64,000 nt of DNA from Maritimibacter sp. DP1N21-5 (GTDB lineage: Bacteria; Pseudomonadota; Alphaproteobacteria; Rhodobacterales; Rhodobacteraceae): the NCBI RefSeq assembly GCF_019218295.1, contig NZ_JAHUZF010000001.1, positions 62,001 through 126,000 on the forward strand. The letters run 5' to 3'. Position numbers and translations under genes: made by a program. Below the pieces are notes generated by a model. The model had not been told where the DNA came from, did not search any database, and saw nothing but the letters and a program-made list of their open reading frames with translations. Below, piece by piece: positions 8,973 through 17,444 of the stretch; position 1 is the stretch's first letter, and each line of letters opens with the position of its first letter.

Positions 8973-10364
8973 CTACGCCGGCTTGGTTGCCGCCGGCAAC
9001 TCGAGCCGAAAGCGCGTTCCACGATCGACGTTCTCCAAGCGTACCTTGCCATTGTTCTTGCGGATCACCTGTTCGACGATTGCCAGCCCCAGACCCGTTC
9101 CTTCGCCGTGACGCAGCTGGGAAAACCGGCGGAACGCTGTTTCTTCCTCTTCCGGCGGAATTCCGATGCCATCGTCTTCGACGGTGACGACGATGGTGTC
9201 GCCGTCTCGGGCGGTGCTGACTGAGATTCTCCCCATCGTGGGACCACCGTGTTTGAGGGCGTTCTCCACAAGATTGGTCAGCGCCTCGCCGATCAGGACG
9301 GGATCGCCCTCGATCTCGAGACGCTCGTCGGCCGGGTCAAGTGAAAATCTCAGATCGCGGGACAGGACGGAGGGGGCGATGCCACGGCAGACTTCTTCGA
9401 CGATTGTGTTCAGGTCAAACCGCGTCACCGATCCGCCGTAGCCGTAGCGCAGACGTTCAAGCTGGAGCAACTGGCTTGTCAGCCGGGCCGCGGCGCGGGC
9501 GGCCGAGATCAGCTCGGCCTGACGGACGGAGCGTTCGGTGTCGTCGCGGACATCCGGCAGGGTTTCCGCGAGTGCCAGCAGCGCTGCGGTCGGGTTGCGC
9601 AGCTGATGAGCGGCATCGGAAATGAAGGCTTGATGTGCCTCGATACTGTCGCGGACCTGCCCGAAGAGGCGGTTCAGCGTCGAGACCACCCCGGCGACCT
9701 CGGTTGGCACGGGTCTGCGAATCCGACCGAGATCGTCGGGCGATCTTTTCTGGATCGCTTCCTGCAGGTCGTTGAGCGGGCGAAGCCCGACCTGCACCCC
9801 GAACCAAACCACGAGGGCCAAGGCGACCATCAGGCCTGCCATGACGGTTATTGCGCGCAGAGCCAATTCCTGGGCGAACGCCTGACGGTCGCTCACCCGC
9901 TGCCAGACAGTCACGACCGTTTCGCCGGAGAGATTGTCGATCGTGCTTGCCTCGGTCATACGCAGCACCCGCATGTCTTCACCGCGATAGTTGGCAATGT
10001 AGTAGCCGGGTTCGGATTGCGGCATGTGCTGGTCGGGCCGCGGCGGATAGGCATATCCGGTGACATAGTAGCCCCCCGGCCCGGTCACATGATAAAAAAC
10101 CTCGCCGCCGCCCGCGTCCGAGATGAAATTGCGCGTGCTGGGGGACAGCGCATCGCCGCCCGAGATTGCCACATCGCGGGAAATGGCCAGTGCTGCCGCC
10201 AGCAGGCTACGATCGAAAAGGTCTTCGGACGTGCGCTTTGCGGCCTCGAACCGCCACAGGCCCAACAGGACCGACACCACCAGCAGAGGCGGAAGGATGA
10301 CCAGAAACAGCCGCAGGCGCAGCGACATCGGCCGGTGCCTGACCGGCCTGCGGGTTCTAGCCAT
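8973..10364 (-). CDS. Sensor histidine kinase, TctE-like
   Basis: A 463-residue membrane kinase: transmembrane segments near residues 16-36 and 171-192 flank a periplasmic sensing domain of the TctE N-terminal type; HAMP linker follows; the phosphoacceptor is His253 in FISDAAHQLRNPTA; ATP-binding boxes are NLVENALKHGG, DDGIGIP and GTGLGLAIV. The start overlaps the stop of the response regulator gene by 8 bases, so the two are translated together. Because the TTT transporter genes are divergently encoded next door, it most likely senses the transported carboxylate and controls them, as TctE does; the ligand is unknown. Confidence 0.9.
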   Translation of the reverse strand: MARTRRPVRHRPMSLRLRLFLVILPPLLVVSVLLGLWRFEAAKRTSEDLFDRSLLAAALAISRDVAISGGDALSPSTRNFISDAGGGEVFYHVTGPGGYYVTGYAYPPRPDQHMPQSEPGYYIANYRGEDMRVLRMTEASTIDNLSGETVVTVWQRVSDRQAFAQELALRAITVMAGLMVALALVVWFGVQVGLRPLNDLQEAIQKRSPDDLGRIRRPVPTEVAGVVSTLNRLFGQVRDSIEAHQAFISDAAHQLRNPTAALLALAETLPDVRDDTERSVRQAELISAARAAARLTSQLLQLERLRYGYGGSVTRFDLNTIVEEVCRGIAPSVLSRDLRFSLDPADERLEIEGDPVLIGEALTNLVENALKHGGPTMGRISVSTARDGDTIVVTVEDDGIGIPPEEEETAFRRFSQLRHGEGTGLGLAIVEQVIRKNNGKVRLENVDRGTRFRLELPAATKPA

Positions 10365-11028
10365 TCTCTACTTCCAGCATGTATCCCAGACCGCGCGCTG
10401 TCTTGATCCTAATGCCATATGGCTCCAGTCGCTTTCGCAGGCGGGAGATATGCGGCTCGATCGCGCTTTCCTCGGCGTCCGATCCGATCCCGTAGACGTG
10501 ATTCATGAGTTGGCCTTTTGACACCAGCCGCCCGCGACGTTCCAGAAGGCATTCGAGCGTGGCGATTTCCTTCCGCGGAATGTCAAAGGGCTGTTCGTCG
10601 AGAAGAAGCTGCCGCCCGGTGCGGTCAAAGACCAAAGGACCCAGCATGTCCCGTTCGGAAAATTCGAGGTTCTTGCGGCGGGCCATCGCGCGCAGTCGCG
10701 CTTCCAGTTCGTCCATATCGAAGGGCTTGGTCAGGTAATCGTCGGCACCCGCATCCAGGCCCGCGACGCGTTCCGCCGTTTCGGAGCGCGCGGTCAGCAG
10801 GATCACGGGCGTCCCGTCGCCACGCCGCCGCATCGCACGCAGTACCGCCAGCCCGTCCATCTGCGGAAGGTTGAGATCGAGCACGATCAGATCGGCGCCT
10901 TCCCGTCGGAGAAAGGCATCGGCTTCGGCGCCGTCGTGAAGCAGGTCAACCGAATGGCCCCTGTCGCGCAGACGGAAAGCGATTCCGTGGGCCAGCGCCT
11001 CGTTATCTTCTATGACTGCAATACGCAT
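10357..11028 (-). CDS. OmpR-family response regulator, TctD-like
   Basis: This 223-residue protein has a receiver domain (acidic pair ED at 7-8, phosphorylated Asp51 in IVLDLNLPQMDG, Lys in LTKPFD) and a C-terminal winged helix (SAIEPHISRLRKRLEP...TARGLGYML). ATG 11028 opens MRIAVIEDNE; an in-frame ATG at 11106 would add 26 non-homologous residues. It partners the kinase encoded just downstream and probably activates tctC/tctAB, divergently transcribed from 11176. Confidence 0.93.
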   Translation of the reverse strand: MRIAVIEDNEALAHGIAFRLRDRGHSVDLLHDGAEADAFLRREGADLIVLDLNLPQMDGLAVLRAMRRRGDGTPVILLTARSETAERVAGLDAGADDYLTKPFDMDELEARLRAMARRKNLEFSERDMLGPLVFDRTGRQLLLDEQPFDIPRKEIATLECLLERRGRLVSKGQLMNHVYGIGSDAEESAIEPHISRLRKRLEPYGIRIKTARGLGYMLEVENG

Positions 11029-11062
11029 GGTCACGCATTTGTCACGATGCGCAAGTTTCACG

Positions 11063-11070
11063 CAAGCTTG
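11063..11070. promoter_or_regulatory. Short palindrome in the response regulator/tctC divergent promoter region
   Basis: CAAGCTTG forms an 8-base perfect palindrome inside the 147-bp gap between the response regulator start (11028) and tctC (11176). Its position makes it a candidate site for the TctD-like regulator, but an 8-base palindrome alone is weak evidence. Confidence 0.25.
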
Positions 11071-11175
11071 GAACGGCATTGTGCCGGGGTTGGAGGAGGG
11101 AATCATTCCCTTGAACGGCTAAAATAGCGCGCCGCGCTCCTGCTCGGCGCCCACAGGGTCTATGGGAGGAAACCA

Positions 11176-12252
11176 ATGACCATCAAGCATCTCGCCAGCT
11201 CTGCTGCGGTTCTCGCGATAATGACTGGCACGGCATTCGCCGAGGTCGATTTCGAAGGCAAGACGATCGAATGGGTGATCCCGTTCTCGGAAACCGGCGG
11301 GTCGGCCAAATGGGCAAACTTTTTCGCGCCGCTACTCTCTCAGGAATTGCCTGGCCAGCCCACGGTCGTCGTGAAGTTCATGCCGGGCGCCGGATCGACC
11401 AAGGGCGCAAACTGGTTTCAGGAACAAGAACACAAGGATGGCACCTTGCTGTTCGGGTCCTCGGGTTCGACACAGTTCCCTTATCTTCTGAACGACCCCC
11501 GCGTTCGCTACGAATATGGTGACTGGATTCCAGTTATGGCCACGGGCACCGGTGGCGTCGCCTATCTCAACCCCGAGGATGGTGCGAAATTCGACGGTTC
11601 GGCCGATGGCCTGAAGGATGTGAGCCTGATTTTCGGGTCGCAAGGTGCCACGGGTCTTGACCTCGTACCGCTCCTTGCGTGGAAGATGCTCGGCATGAAC
11701 GTCGAGCCGGTATTCGGCATCAAGGGCCGTGGGGATGGCCGCCTGATGTTCGAGCGCGGCGAAGCGACGATCGACTACCAGACTTCCTCGGGCTATCTGT
11801 CGGGTGGCGCGGAACTGGTCGAGGCTGGCACAGCCGTTCCGATGATGTCCTGGGGCGCGCTGGACGAAGACGGCAACATCGTGCGCGATCCGACCTTCCC
11901 CGACATGCCGTCCTTCAAGGAAGTCTGCGCGGCCACCGAGGGCTGCGAGACCGAGGGGGTCGCATGGGACGCCTGGAAGGCCTTCTTCATCTCCGGCTAC
12001 CCGTCGCAGAAGATCGCCTTCCTTCCCAAAGGCACCCCGCAGGATGTCGTCGACACCTATGTGGCCGCCTTCGAGGCGGTTCGGGCGCATCCCGACTTTG
12101 CCGACATCTCGTCCAACGAGGTGGGTGAATACCCGATGTTCGTCGGTGAAGGCGCCGAGAATGCGGCCAAGGAAGCCACGACGGTGACCCCCGAGGCGAA
12201 AGCCTATGTCATCGACTGGCTCAAAGAGTCCTACGGCGTGACGATCGAGTAA
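11176..12252 (+). CDS. tctC: Tripartite tricarboxylate transporter substrate-binding protein (TctC family)
   Basis: A 358-residue periplasmic protein with a 22-residue signal peptide ending AFA. The block KTIEWVIPFSETGGSAKWAN followed by VVVKFMPGAGSTKGANWF is the typical N-terminal carboxylate-binding part of the TctC/Bug family. A strong GGGAGG site precedes the ATG by about 6 bases. It delivers a di- or tricarboxylate to the TctAB permease encoded next. Ligand is not deducible from sequence; the neighbourhood (GalD-like, TcuAB) points to a tricarboxylate. Confidence 0.93.
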   Translation: MTIKHLASSAAVLAIMTGTAFAEVDFEGKTIEWVIPFSETGGSAKWANFFAPLLSQELPGQPTVVVKFMPGAGSTKGANWFQEQEHKDGTLLFGSSGSTQFPYLLNDPRVRYEYGDWIPVMATGTGGVAYLNPEDGAKFDGSADGLKDVSLIFGSQGATGLDLVPLLAWKMLGMNVEPVFGIKGRGDGRLMFERGEATIDYQTSSGYLSGGAELVEAGTAVPMMSWGALDEDGNIVRDPTFPDMPSFKEVCAATEGCETEGVAWDAWKAFFISGYPSQKIAFLPKGTPQDVVDTYVAAFEAVRAHPDFADISSNEVGEYPMFVGEGAENAAKEATTVTPEAKAYVIDWLKESYGVTIE

Positions 12253-12262
12253 TCGTCCGCCC

Positions 12263-12294
12263 GGCAGGTCCTGCTTCTCCCTGCAGGGCCTGCC
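12263..12294 (+). terminator. Stem-loop between tctC and tctAB
   Basis: GGCAGGTCCTGC and GCAGGGCCTGCC form a 12-bp stem with one G-U pair and an 8-base loop, 11 bases after the tctC stop and without a following T-run. It probably protects or partially terminates the transcript so that the binding protein is made in excess over the permease. Confidence 0.65.
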
Positions 12295-12333
12295 ACCCCC
12301 GCCTCTTAAATCCTCAACAGAAAGAACGGTGCG

Positions 12334-14364
12334 ATGGATCTCTTCGCGACCGCCCTGCCGGCGCTTGCCGATGCCTGGGCTCTCATTCTGCAACCTGTCG
12401 TCCTGGGTCATCTCGTTCTGGGCGTCGTCATGGGTCTCGCCGTCGGCGTGTTCCCCGGGCTGGGCGGCATCGCAGGCCTGTCCCTGCTTCTGCCCTTCAT
12501 GTTCGGCATGGATCCGGTTCTGGGTCTCGCGCTGATGATCGGCATGGTGGCGGTGGTGCCGACATCGGACACGTTCTCGTCGGTGCTCATGGGCATCCCG
12601 GGGTCATCAGCGTCACAGGCGACAGTTCTTGACGGTTTCCCGCTGGCGCGCAAGGGACAGGCGGCGCGGGCGCTGGCGGCGGCCTTTACCGCTTCGCTGT
12701 TCGGAGGCCTGGTCGGGGCGGTGTTCCTGACGCTCTTCATCGTCGTCGCGCGTCCGCTCGTGCTGGCCTTCGGCCTGCCCGAGATGCTCATGATTTCCAT
12801 TCTCGGCCTGTCCATGGTCGCCGTCCTCGCAGGTCGGGTCGCGCTCAAGGGTCTGGCAGCCGCCGGGCTCGGTATGCTGATCGGCACCATCGGCGTCGCC
12901 GATGCGGGAGGGTCGCTGCGCATGGCGAGCTACGATTTCCCCTATCTGACGGACGGTCTGCAACTGGTCATCGTTGGTCTTGGCATCTTTGCGGTGCCCG
13001 AGATCGTCTCGCTCCTGCGGCAGGACCGGTCAATTGCCAAGAACGCCTCGCTCGGTGCCGGTTGGATGGACGGGGTGCGAGACTGGTTCGAGAACAAGTG
13101 GCTGTCGGTGCGCTGTTCGCTGATCGGTGTTCTGGTCGGCGTGATCCCCGGCCTTGGCGGCTCTGTCGTCGACTGGATCGCCTATGGTCACGCTGTCCAG
13201 ACCACCAAGGACAAGTCGCAATTCGGCAAGGGCGAGATCCGCGGCGTGATCGGGCCGGAAAGCTCGAACAACGCCAAGGAAGGCGGCGGGTTGGTTCCGA
13301 CGCTGCTGTTCGGCATCCCCGGATCGGGCTCGATGGCGATCTTCATCGGGGCGATTGCCCTGCTCGGGTCGGGTGACATCGAGGTCGGCCCCGCCATGCT
13401 GCGCGACAACCTCGACATCACCTATTCCATCGTCTGGTTGCTGGCGCTGGCCAATGTCGTGGGCACGCTTCTGTGCATCGGCGTGTCGGGCGGGATCGCG
13501 CGGCTCACCACGATCCGCTTCACCTATCTCGCGCCGTTCCTGTTCATGCTGATCGCCTTTGCGGCTTTCCAGTCGGGCCAGAACTTCGAAGACATCCTGG
13601 CGCTTTTTGCTATCGGTCTGATCGGCATCTTCCTGCGCCGCTTCGACTGGTCGCGTCCGGCGTTCCTGATCGGCTTCGTGCTGTCCAACCCGGTCGAGAA
13701 ATTCTCGAACCAGGCTTTCCAGATTGCGTCGTTCCGTTTCCGCAAGTCCTTTGAGGAGGGCATCGATTACATCTTCTCACCGATCGTGATTGTGCTTCTG
13801 ATCGTGACGGTGGTCTCGGTGGTTCTGGGTCTTCGTCAGGCCAAGACCATCATGGCCGAGGGCGACGTGCAGTCGGGTTCCAAACGGGCGCCGGTCATCT
13901 TTCTCTTCGTCATCATGGCCTATGTCGTGGTCGCGCTCATCAATGCGAGCCTGATCCCGAACTACAATATGACTGACAAGATCGTGCCGCTTCTGATCGG
14001 TGGGATCACGCTGGTCGCGTTGCTCATCCTGCTCGGGCAGATGATCCGTCGGCCCGAGACGGACGCGATCTTCGCCGACAAGGAATCCTCGGGCGAGGAT
14101 GCCGATGCGCCCTATGGGCTCTGGGGCACGCTTGCGTGGTTCTCTGGGCTCATTGCGGCGACCTACGTGCTCGGCTTCATCCTCGCGCTCGCACTTTTCC
14201 TCGTGACTTTCCTCAGGGTTCGGGCACAGGCGGCATGGCCCAAGACCTTCATCCTCACAGCAGCTGGACTTGCCCTGATGTGTGTGATGGCGGGCGCCTT
14301 GAACCGTGATTTCCCGCCGGGGCTCTTGCAGGACGCCATCGATTTGCCCTGGCCGCTGAACTGA
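12334..14364 (+). CDS. tctA: Fused TctA-TctB permease of a tripartite tricarboxylate transporter
   Basis: At 676 residues this is longer than TctA alone (about 500). Residues 1-500 are TctA, with the paired motifs GLAVGVFPGLGGIAGLSLLLP and GVIPGLGGSVVDWIAYG and IGPESSNNAKEGGGLVPTLLFGIPG. After a loop the last 160 or so residues have four hydrophobic segments of TctB type (PVIFLFVIMAYVVVALIN, ALLILLGQMI, TYVLGFILALALFLV, AGLALMCVMAG). The two normally separate membrane subunits are thus joined. It forms the transport channel used by TctC; the next gene starts within its stop codon. Confidence 0.92.
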   Translation: MDLFATALPALADAWALILQPVVLGHLVLGVVMGLAVGVFPGLGGIAGLSLLLPFMFGMDPVLGLALMIGMVAVVPTSDTFSSVLMGIPGSSASQATVLDGFPLARKGQAARALAAAFTASLFGGLVGAVFLTLFIVVARPLVLAFGLPEMLMISILGLSMVAVLAGRVALKGLAAAGLGMLIGTIGVADAGGSLRMASYDFPYLTDGLQLVIVGLGIFAVPEIVSLLRQDRSIAKNASLGAGWMDGVRDWFENKWLSVRCSLIGVLVGVIPGLGGSVVDWIAYGHAVQTTKDKSQFGKGEIRGVIGPESSNNAKEGGGLVPTLLFGIPGSGSMAIFIGAIALLGSGDIEVGPAMLRDNLDITYSIVWLLALANVVGTLLCIGVSGGIARLTTIRFTYLAPFLFMLIAFAAFQSGQNFEDILALFAIGLIGIFLRRFDWSRPAFLIGFVLSNPVEKFSNQAFQIASFRFRKSFEEGIDYIFSPIVIVLLIVTVVSVVLGLRQAKTIMAEGDVQSGSKRAPVIFLFVIMAYVVVALINASLIPNYNMTDKIVPLLIGGITLVALLILLGQMIRRPETDAIFADKESSGEDADAPYGLWGTLAWFSGLIAATYVLGFILALALFLVTFLRVRAQAAWPKTFILTAAGLALMCVMAGALNRDFPPGLLQDAIDLPWPLN

Positions 14365-15470
14365 TGCGCGGAGACATGGACATGACACAGACAGGCATTC
14401 CCTACGTCTTCATGCGCGGCGGCACCTCGCGCGGACCCTACTTCAACATGAAGGACCTGCCCCACGACCGTGAAACGCTGGCCGAGGTGCTGCTCGCCGT
14501 GATCGGCGCGGGGCACGGGATCAACATCGACGGGATCGGCGGCGGTGTCGCCGTGACCACCAAGGTGGCCATGCTGTCGCCCTCGGAGGACGACTGGGCG
14601 GACGTGGACTATTTCTTCGCCCAGGTCTCGGTCGAGGACCGGATCGTGGACTTCAGGCCGACCTGCGGCAACATCCTCTCGGGCGTCGGTCCAGCCGCCG
14701 TCGAGATGGGGCTGGTTGCGCCCACCGGCGACGAGACCGAAGTGAAGATCCGCGCCGTCAACACCGGCGCGCGGGTGCTGGCCCGGGTTCAGACTCCGGG
14801 CGGCGCGATGCGCTATGACGGCGATGTGGCGATCGCGGGGGTGCCCGGCACGGCGGCCCCCATCGCGCTCAATTTCATGGGCGTCGTCGGCTCCTCTACC
14901 GGGGCCTTCCTGCCCACGGGGAACCTGCGCGACAGTTTCGACGGGATTGAAGTCACCTGCATGGATGTCGCGATGCCCATGACCATCGCCCGCGCCGCCG
15001 ATTTCGGCCTCACGGGATACGAAACCGTGCAGGAGCTTGACGACAACCGTGACTTTTTTGCCCGGATGGAAAGCGTCCGGCGTCAGGCGGGCGCGGCGAT
15101 GGGGCTTGGGGACGTCTCCCAATCCGTAACGCCGAAATTCGGGCTTCTCTCTCCGGCCCGGAACGGCGGTACCATTGCGACCCGGTATTTCATGCCCTGG
15201 ACGACACATCCCTCCATGGCGGTGACCGGGTCGCAGTGCCTTGCCTCCTGCGCGCTGACGCCGGGCACTGTGGCGGACGGGCTGCTCGAGCGCCCAGTGA
15301 CCAGCCCGGCCAATGTGGTGCTGGAACATCCCTCGGGCACCATCGAGGTTCTCGTGGACTTCGAGATGAACAACCACTTCACGCTGAACTCCGCCGGACT
15401 GCTGCGGACGGCGCGCAAGCTGGCGGACGGGCGCGTCTATGTCCCCGCTGCCGTATGGAAGGGACTTTGA
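14364..15470 (+). CDS. PrpF/GalD-family isomerase, probable 4-oxalomesaconate tautomerase
   Basis: A 368-residue DAP-epimerase-fold protein. It opens IPYVFMRGGTSRGPYFNMKDLP and includes GHGINIDGIGGG, CGNILSGVGPAAVE and NFMGVVGSSTGAFLPTGN-type blocks, which are shared by 4-oxalomesaconate tautomerase GalD and the aconitate isomerase PrpF. Reading begins at ATG 14364 overlapping the TctAB stop (TGATG); a second in-frame ATG at 14376 gives 364 residues and is equally likely. In this operon it would isomerise an imported unsaturated tricarboxylate. Whether the substrate is oxalomesaconate or an aconitate isomer cannot be settled here. Confidence 0.8.
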   Translation: MRGDMDMTQTGIPYVFMRGGTSRGPYFNMKDLPHDRETLAEVLLAVIGAGHGINIDGIGGGVAVTTKVAMLSPSEDDWADVDYFFAQVSVEDRIVDFRPTCGNILSGVGPAAVEMGLVAPTGDETEVKIRAVNTGARVLARVQTPGGAMRYDGDVAIAGVPGTAAPIALNFMGVVGSSTGAFLPTGNLRDSFDGIEVTCMDVAMPMTIARAADFGLTGYETVQELDDNRDFFARMESVRRQAGAAMGLGDVSQSVTPKFGLLSPARNGGTIATRYFMPWTTHPSMAVTGSQCLASCALTPGTVADGLLERPVTSPANVVLEHPSGTIEVLVDFEMNNHFTLNSAGLLRTARKLADGRVYVPAAVWKGL

Positions 15471-15471
15471 C

Positions 15472-16287
15472 ATGCCGGTGATGAACCTTCTCGTGGCCTT
15501 CAACGGGTCCGACGGATCGGTCGCGGCGCTGCGCTACGCAGCCTCGCTCGCCAATCGGTTCGGGGGCCATGTCAACGCCATGTTGGCCCACAGCACCCAT
15601 GAGGTGATCGACAAGCGCACGCGCTGGATCCCGAAAGAGGCCCGCGTCCTTCTGGACGAAGCGAATGCCCGTATCCTGCGCGAGATCGAGGCGCGGTTCG
15701 AGACCGAGCGCGCCGCGCTGGGTCTGCCCGAGGGCCTGCGGTTGCAAGAGGTCTCGGGCCGTGTCGATCAGGTCCTGTCCGAAGCCGCGCGGCATTACGA
15801 CGTGATGATCGTGGGTGCCCGGTCGGAGGCCGACGACGAACACGTCACGCTGCACCCGGACCGGATCGCGCTCTTGTCCGGTCGCCCGATCATCGTTGTG
15901 CCTGCGGGCTATGACGCCGGGGCCGGGCACAGCCACGCGGCGCTCGCCTGGGACGGGGGACGTGCCGCCGCGCGGGCGCTTTCTGACAGCCTGAGGCTGC
16001 TCGAGGACGAGGGCCGCGTCAGCGTGCTGACTGTCGGCCCGCGCAACCCCTGGCCGATCAGCGACCTGATGGCGCATCTGTCGCGCCACGGGGTCGAGGC
16101 GACGCACGAGGATTTTCCGACGTCCGATCCCGTTGCGGAAACGCTGCTCGGGTGGTGCGATGCGCATAGCCCCTCGCTTCTCGTCATTGGCGCCTACGAA
16201 CATTCCAAGTTTCGCGAGGATTTCTTCGGCGGTGCGACCACCCACATCCTGTCGCGCACCAGAATCCCCGTTCTGCTGTCTCACTGA
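15472..16287 (+). CDS. Universal stress protein family protein, two Usp-like halves
   Basis: A 271-residue cytoplasmic protein with an N-terminal UspA fold (VMNLLVAFNGSDGSVAALRYAASLA; HYDVMIVGARSE) and a second, more divergent half ending LLVIGAYEHSKFREDFFGGATTHILSRTRIPVLLSH, which keeps the Usp G-x2-G-x9-S-type nucleotide loop. ATG 15472 immediately follows the GalD-like stop, so it is in the same operon. Usp proteins are commonly found next to TTT and TRAP transporter genes; the role there is not established. Confidence 0.88.
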   Translation: MPVMNLLVAFNGSDGSVAALRYAASLANRFGGHVNAMLAHSTHEVIDKRTRWIPKEARVLLDEANARILREIEARFETERAALGLPEGLRLQEVSGRVDQVLSEAARHYDVMIVGARSEADDEHVTLHPDRIALLSGRPIIVVPAGYDAGAGHSHAALAWDGGRAAARALSDSLRLLEDEGRVSVLTVGPRNPWPISDLMAHLSRHGVEATHEDFPTSDPVAETLLGWCDAHSPSLLVIGAYEHSKFREDFFGGATTHILSRTRIPVLLSH

Positions 16288-16297
16288 GGACCCCACC

Positions 16298-16459
16298 ATG
16301 AGTGATTTCGAAAAACTCGCCCGCGCCCGCCGCGATCTCGAGGAAACGCGCAACGACCTGTCCAAGCGGATCGCAGAGGATGCCCCGGACAAGGCCGATC
16401 TCGTCGTCTTGCACGAAAGGGTCTGCCGCGCGATCAAGGCGCTCTACGGCAACACCTGA
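16298..16459 (+). CDS. Small hypothetical protein, 53 residues
   Basis: A short charged protein, MSDFEKLARARRDLEETRND and onward to IKALYGNT, almost wholly predicted helix with heptad-like leucines. It starts 10 bases after the usp stop and ends 10 bases before the dehydrogenase ATG, so it is part of the operon. The tight spacing and clean start-stop support it being real. No family recognised; it resembles small helical or coiled-coil accessory proteins only in composition. Confidence 0.6.
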   Translation: MSDFEKLARARRDLEETRNDLSKRIAEDAPDKADLVVLHERVCRAIKALYGNT

Positions 16460-16469
16460 GACGCATCCC

Positions 16470-17444
16470 ATGAAGGTCCACATACTCGACGACTGGTTCG
16501 ACACGCTGCGGGGTCTGCCCTGTTTCGATCTGCTGGCGGACCATGAGGTCACCGTCTGGACCGACCATGAGCCCGATCCGGCGGCACTGGCCGCGCGGCT
16601 GGCCGATGCGGAGGCCCTGGTTCTGTTTCGCGAACGCACGAAGGTCACCCGCGACCTGCTCGCACGGCTGCCCAACCTGCGGCTCATCTCGCAGCGCGGG
16701 GTCTGGCCGCATGTGGACGTCGAGGCCTGCACCGAGGCGGGTGTGCTCCTGTGTTCGAACAAAGGCGCCGATGGCGCGAATTATGCGGCGGCCGAGCTGA
16801 CCTTTGCGCTCATCCTCGCGGCGATGCGCCAGTTGCCCCAGCAGATGGCGAGCGCCAAGGCGGGCCGATGGCAAATGGGCGTGGGCCGGACCCTGCGCGG
16901 GCGGCGGCTGGGGCTTTATGGCTATGGCCGGCTCGGGCGCGTGGTGGCCGACTATGCCCGTGCCTTTGGCATGGAGGTGGTCTGGTGGGCCTCCGAGGCG
17001 GGGCGGGACCGGGCGATGGCGGCGGGCGAGGCTGTGGCCGAGAGCCGCGCGACGTTCTTTGCCGACAGCGATGTCGTGTCGCTCCACCTCAGGCTCACGC
17101 CCGAGACGCGGGGCATCGTCACGACGAAGGATCTTGCCGCCATGGGGCCAAGGTCCGTGCTCGTGAACACCTCGCGCGCGGGGCTCATCGCGCCGGGGGC
17201 GCTGCTCGCAGGGCTCGACGCGGGCCGCCCCGGCACGGCCGCGGTCGATGTGTTTGACAGCGAGCCCCTCACCGATCCCGCCGATCCGCTGCTTGCCCAT
17301 CCGAACCTGATCGCGACGCCCCATATCGGCTTTGTCACCGAGGACGAGTTTGACAAGCAGTTCGCCGATATCTTCGCCCAGGTGAATGCCTATGCCGCGG
17401 GCGCGCCGATCCACATGGTCAATCCCGCTGCCCACGGGCGATGA
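16470..17444 (+). CDS. D-isomer-specific 2-hydroxyacid dehydrogenase family protein
   Basis: 324 residues with the NAD(P)-binding fold GLYGYGRLGRVVADYARAFG in the middle and the catalytic set Arg (VNTSRAGLI), Glu (VFDSEPLTDPADPLL) and His (TPHIGFVT) of the D-2-hydroxyacid dehydrogenase superfamily. ATG 16470 gives MKVHILDDW, a normal start. It would reduce or oxidise a 2-oxo/2-hydroxy acid in the carboxylate pathway served by the TTT transporter; the specific substrate is unknown. Its 3' end overlaps that of the convergent membrane protein gene by 26 bases. Confidence 0.88.
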   Translation: MKVHILDDWFDTLRGLPCFDLLADHEVTVWTDHEPDPAALAARLADAEALVLFRERTKVTRDLLARLPNLRLISQRGVWPHVDVEACTEAGVLLCSNKGADGANYAAAELTFALILAAMRQLPQQMASAKAGRWQMGVGRTLRGRRLGLYGYGRLGRVVADYARAFGMEVVWWASEAGRDRAMAAGEAVAESRATFFADSDVVSLHLRLTPETRGIVTTKDLAAMGPRSVLVNTSRAGLIAPGALLAGLDAGRPGTAAVDVFDSEPLTDPADPLLAHPNLIATPHIGFVTEDEFDKQFADIFAQVNAYAAGAPIHMVNPAAHGR

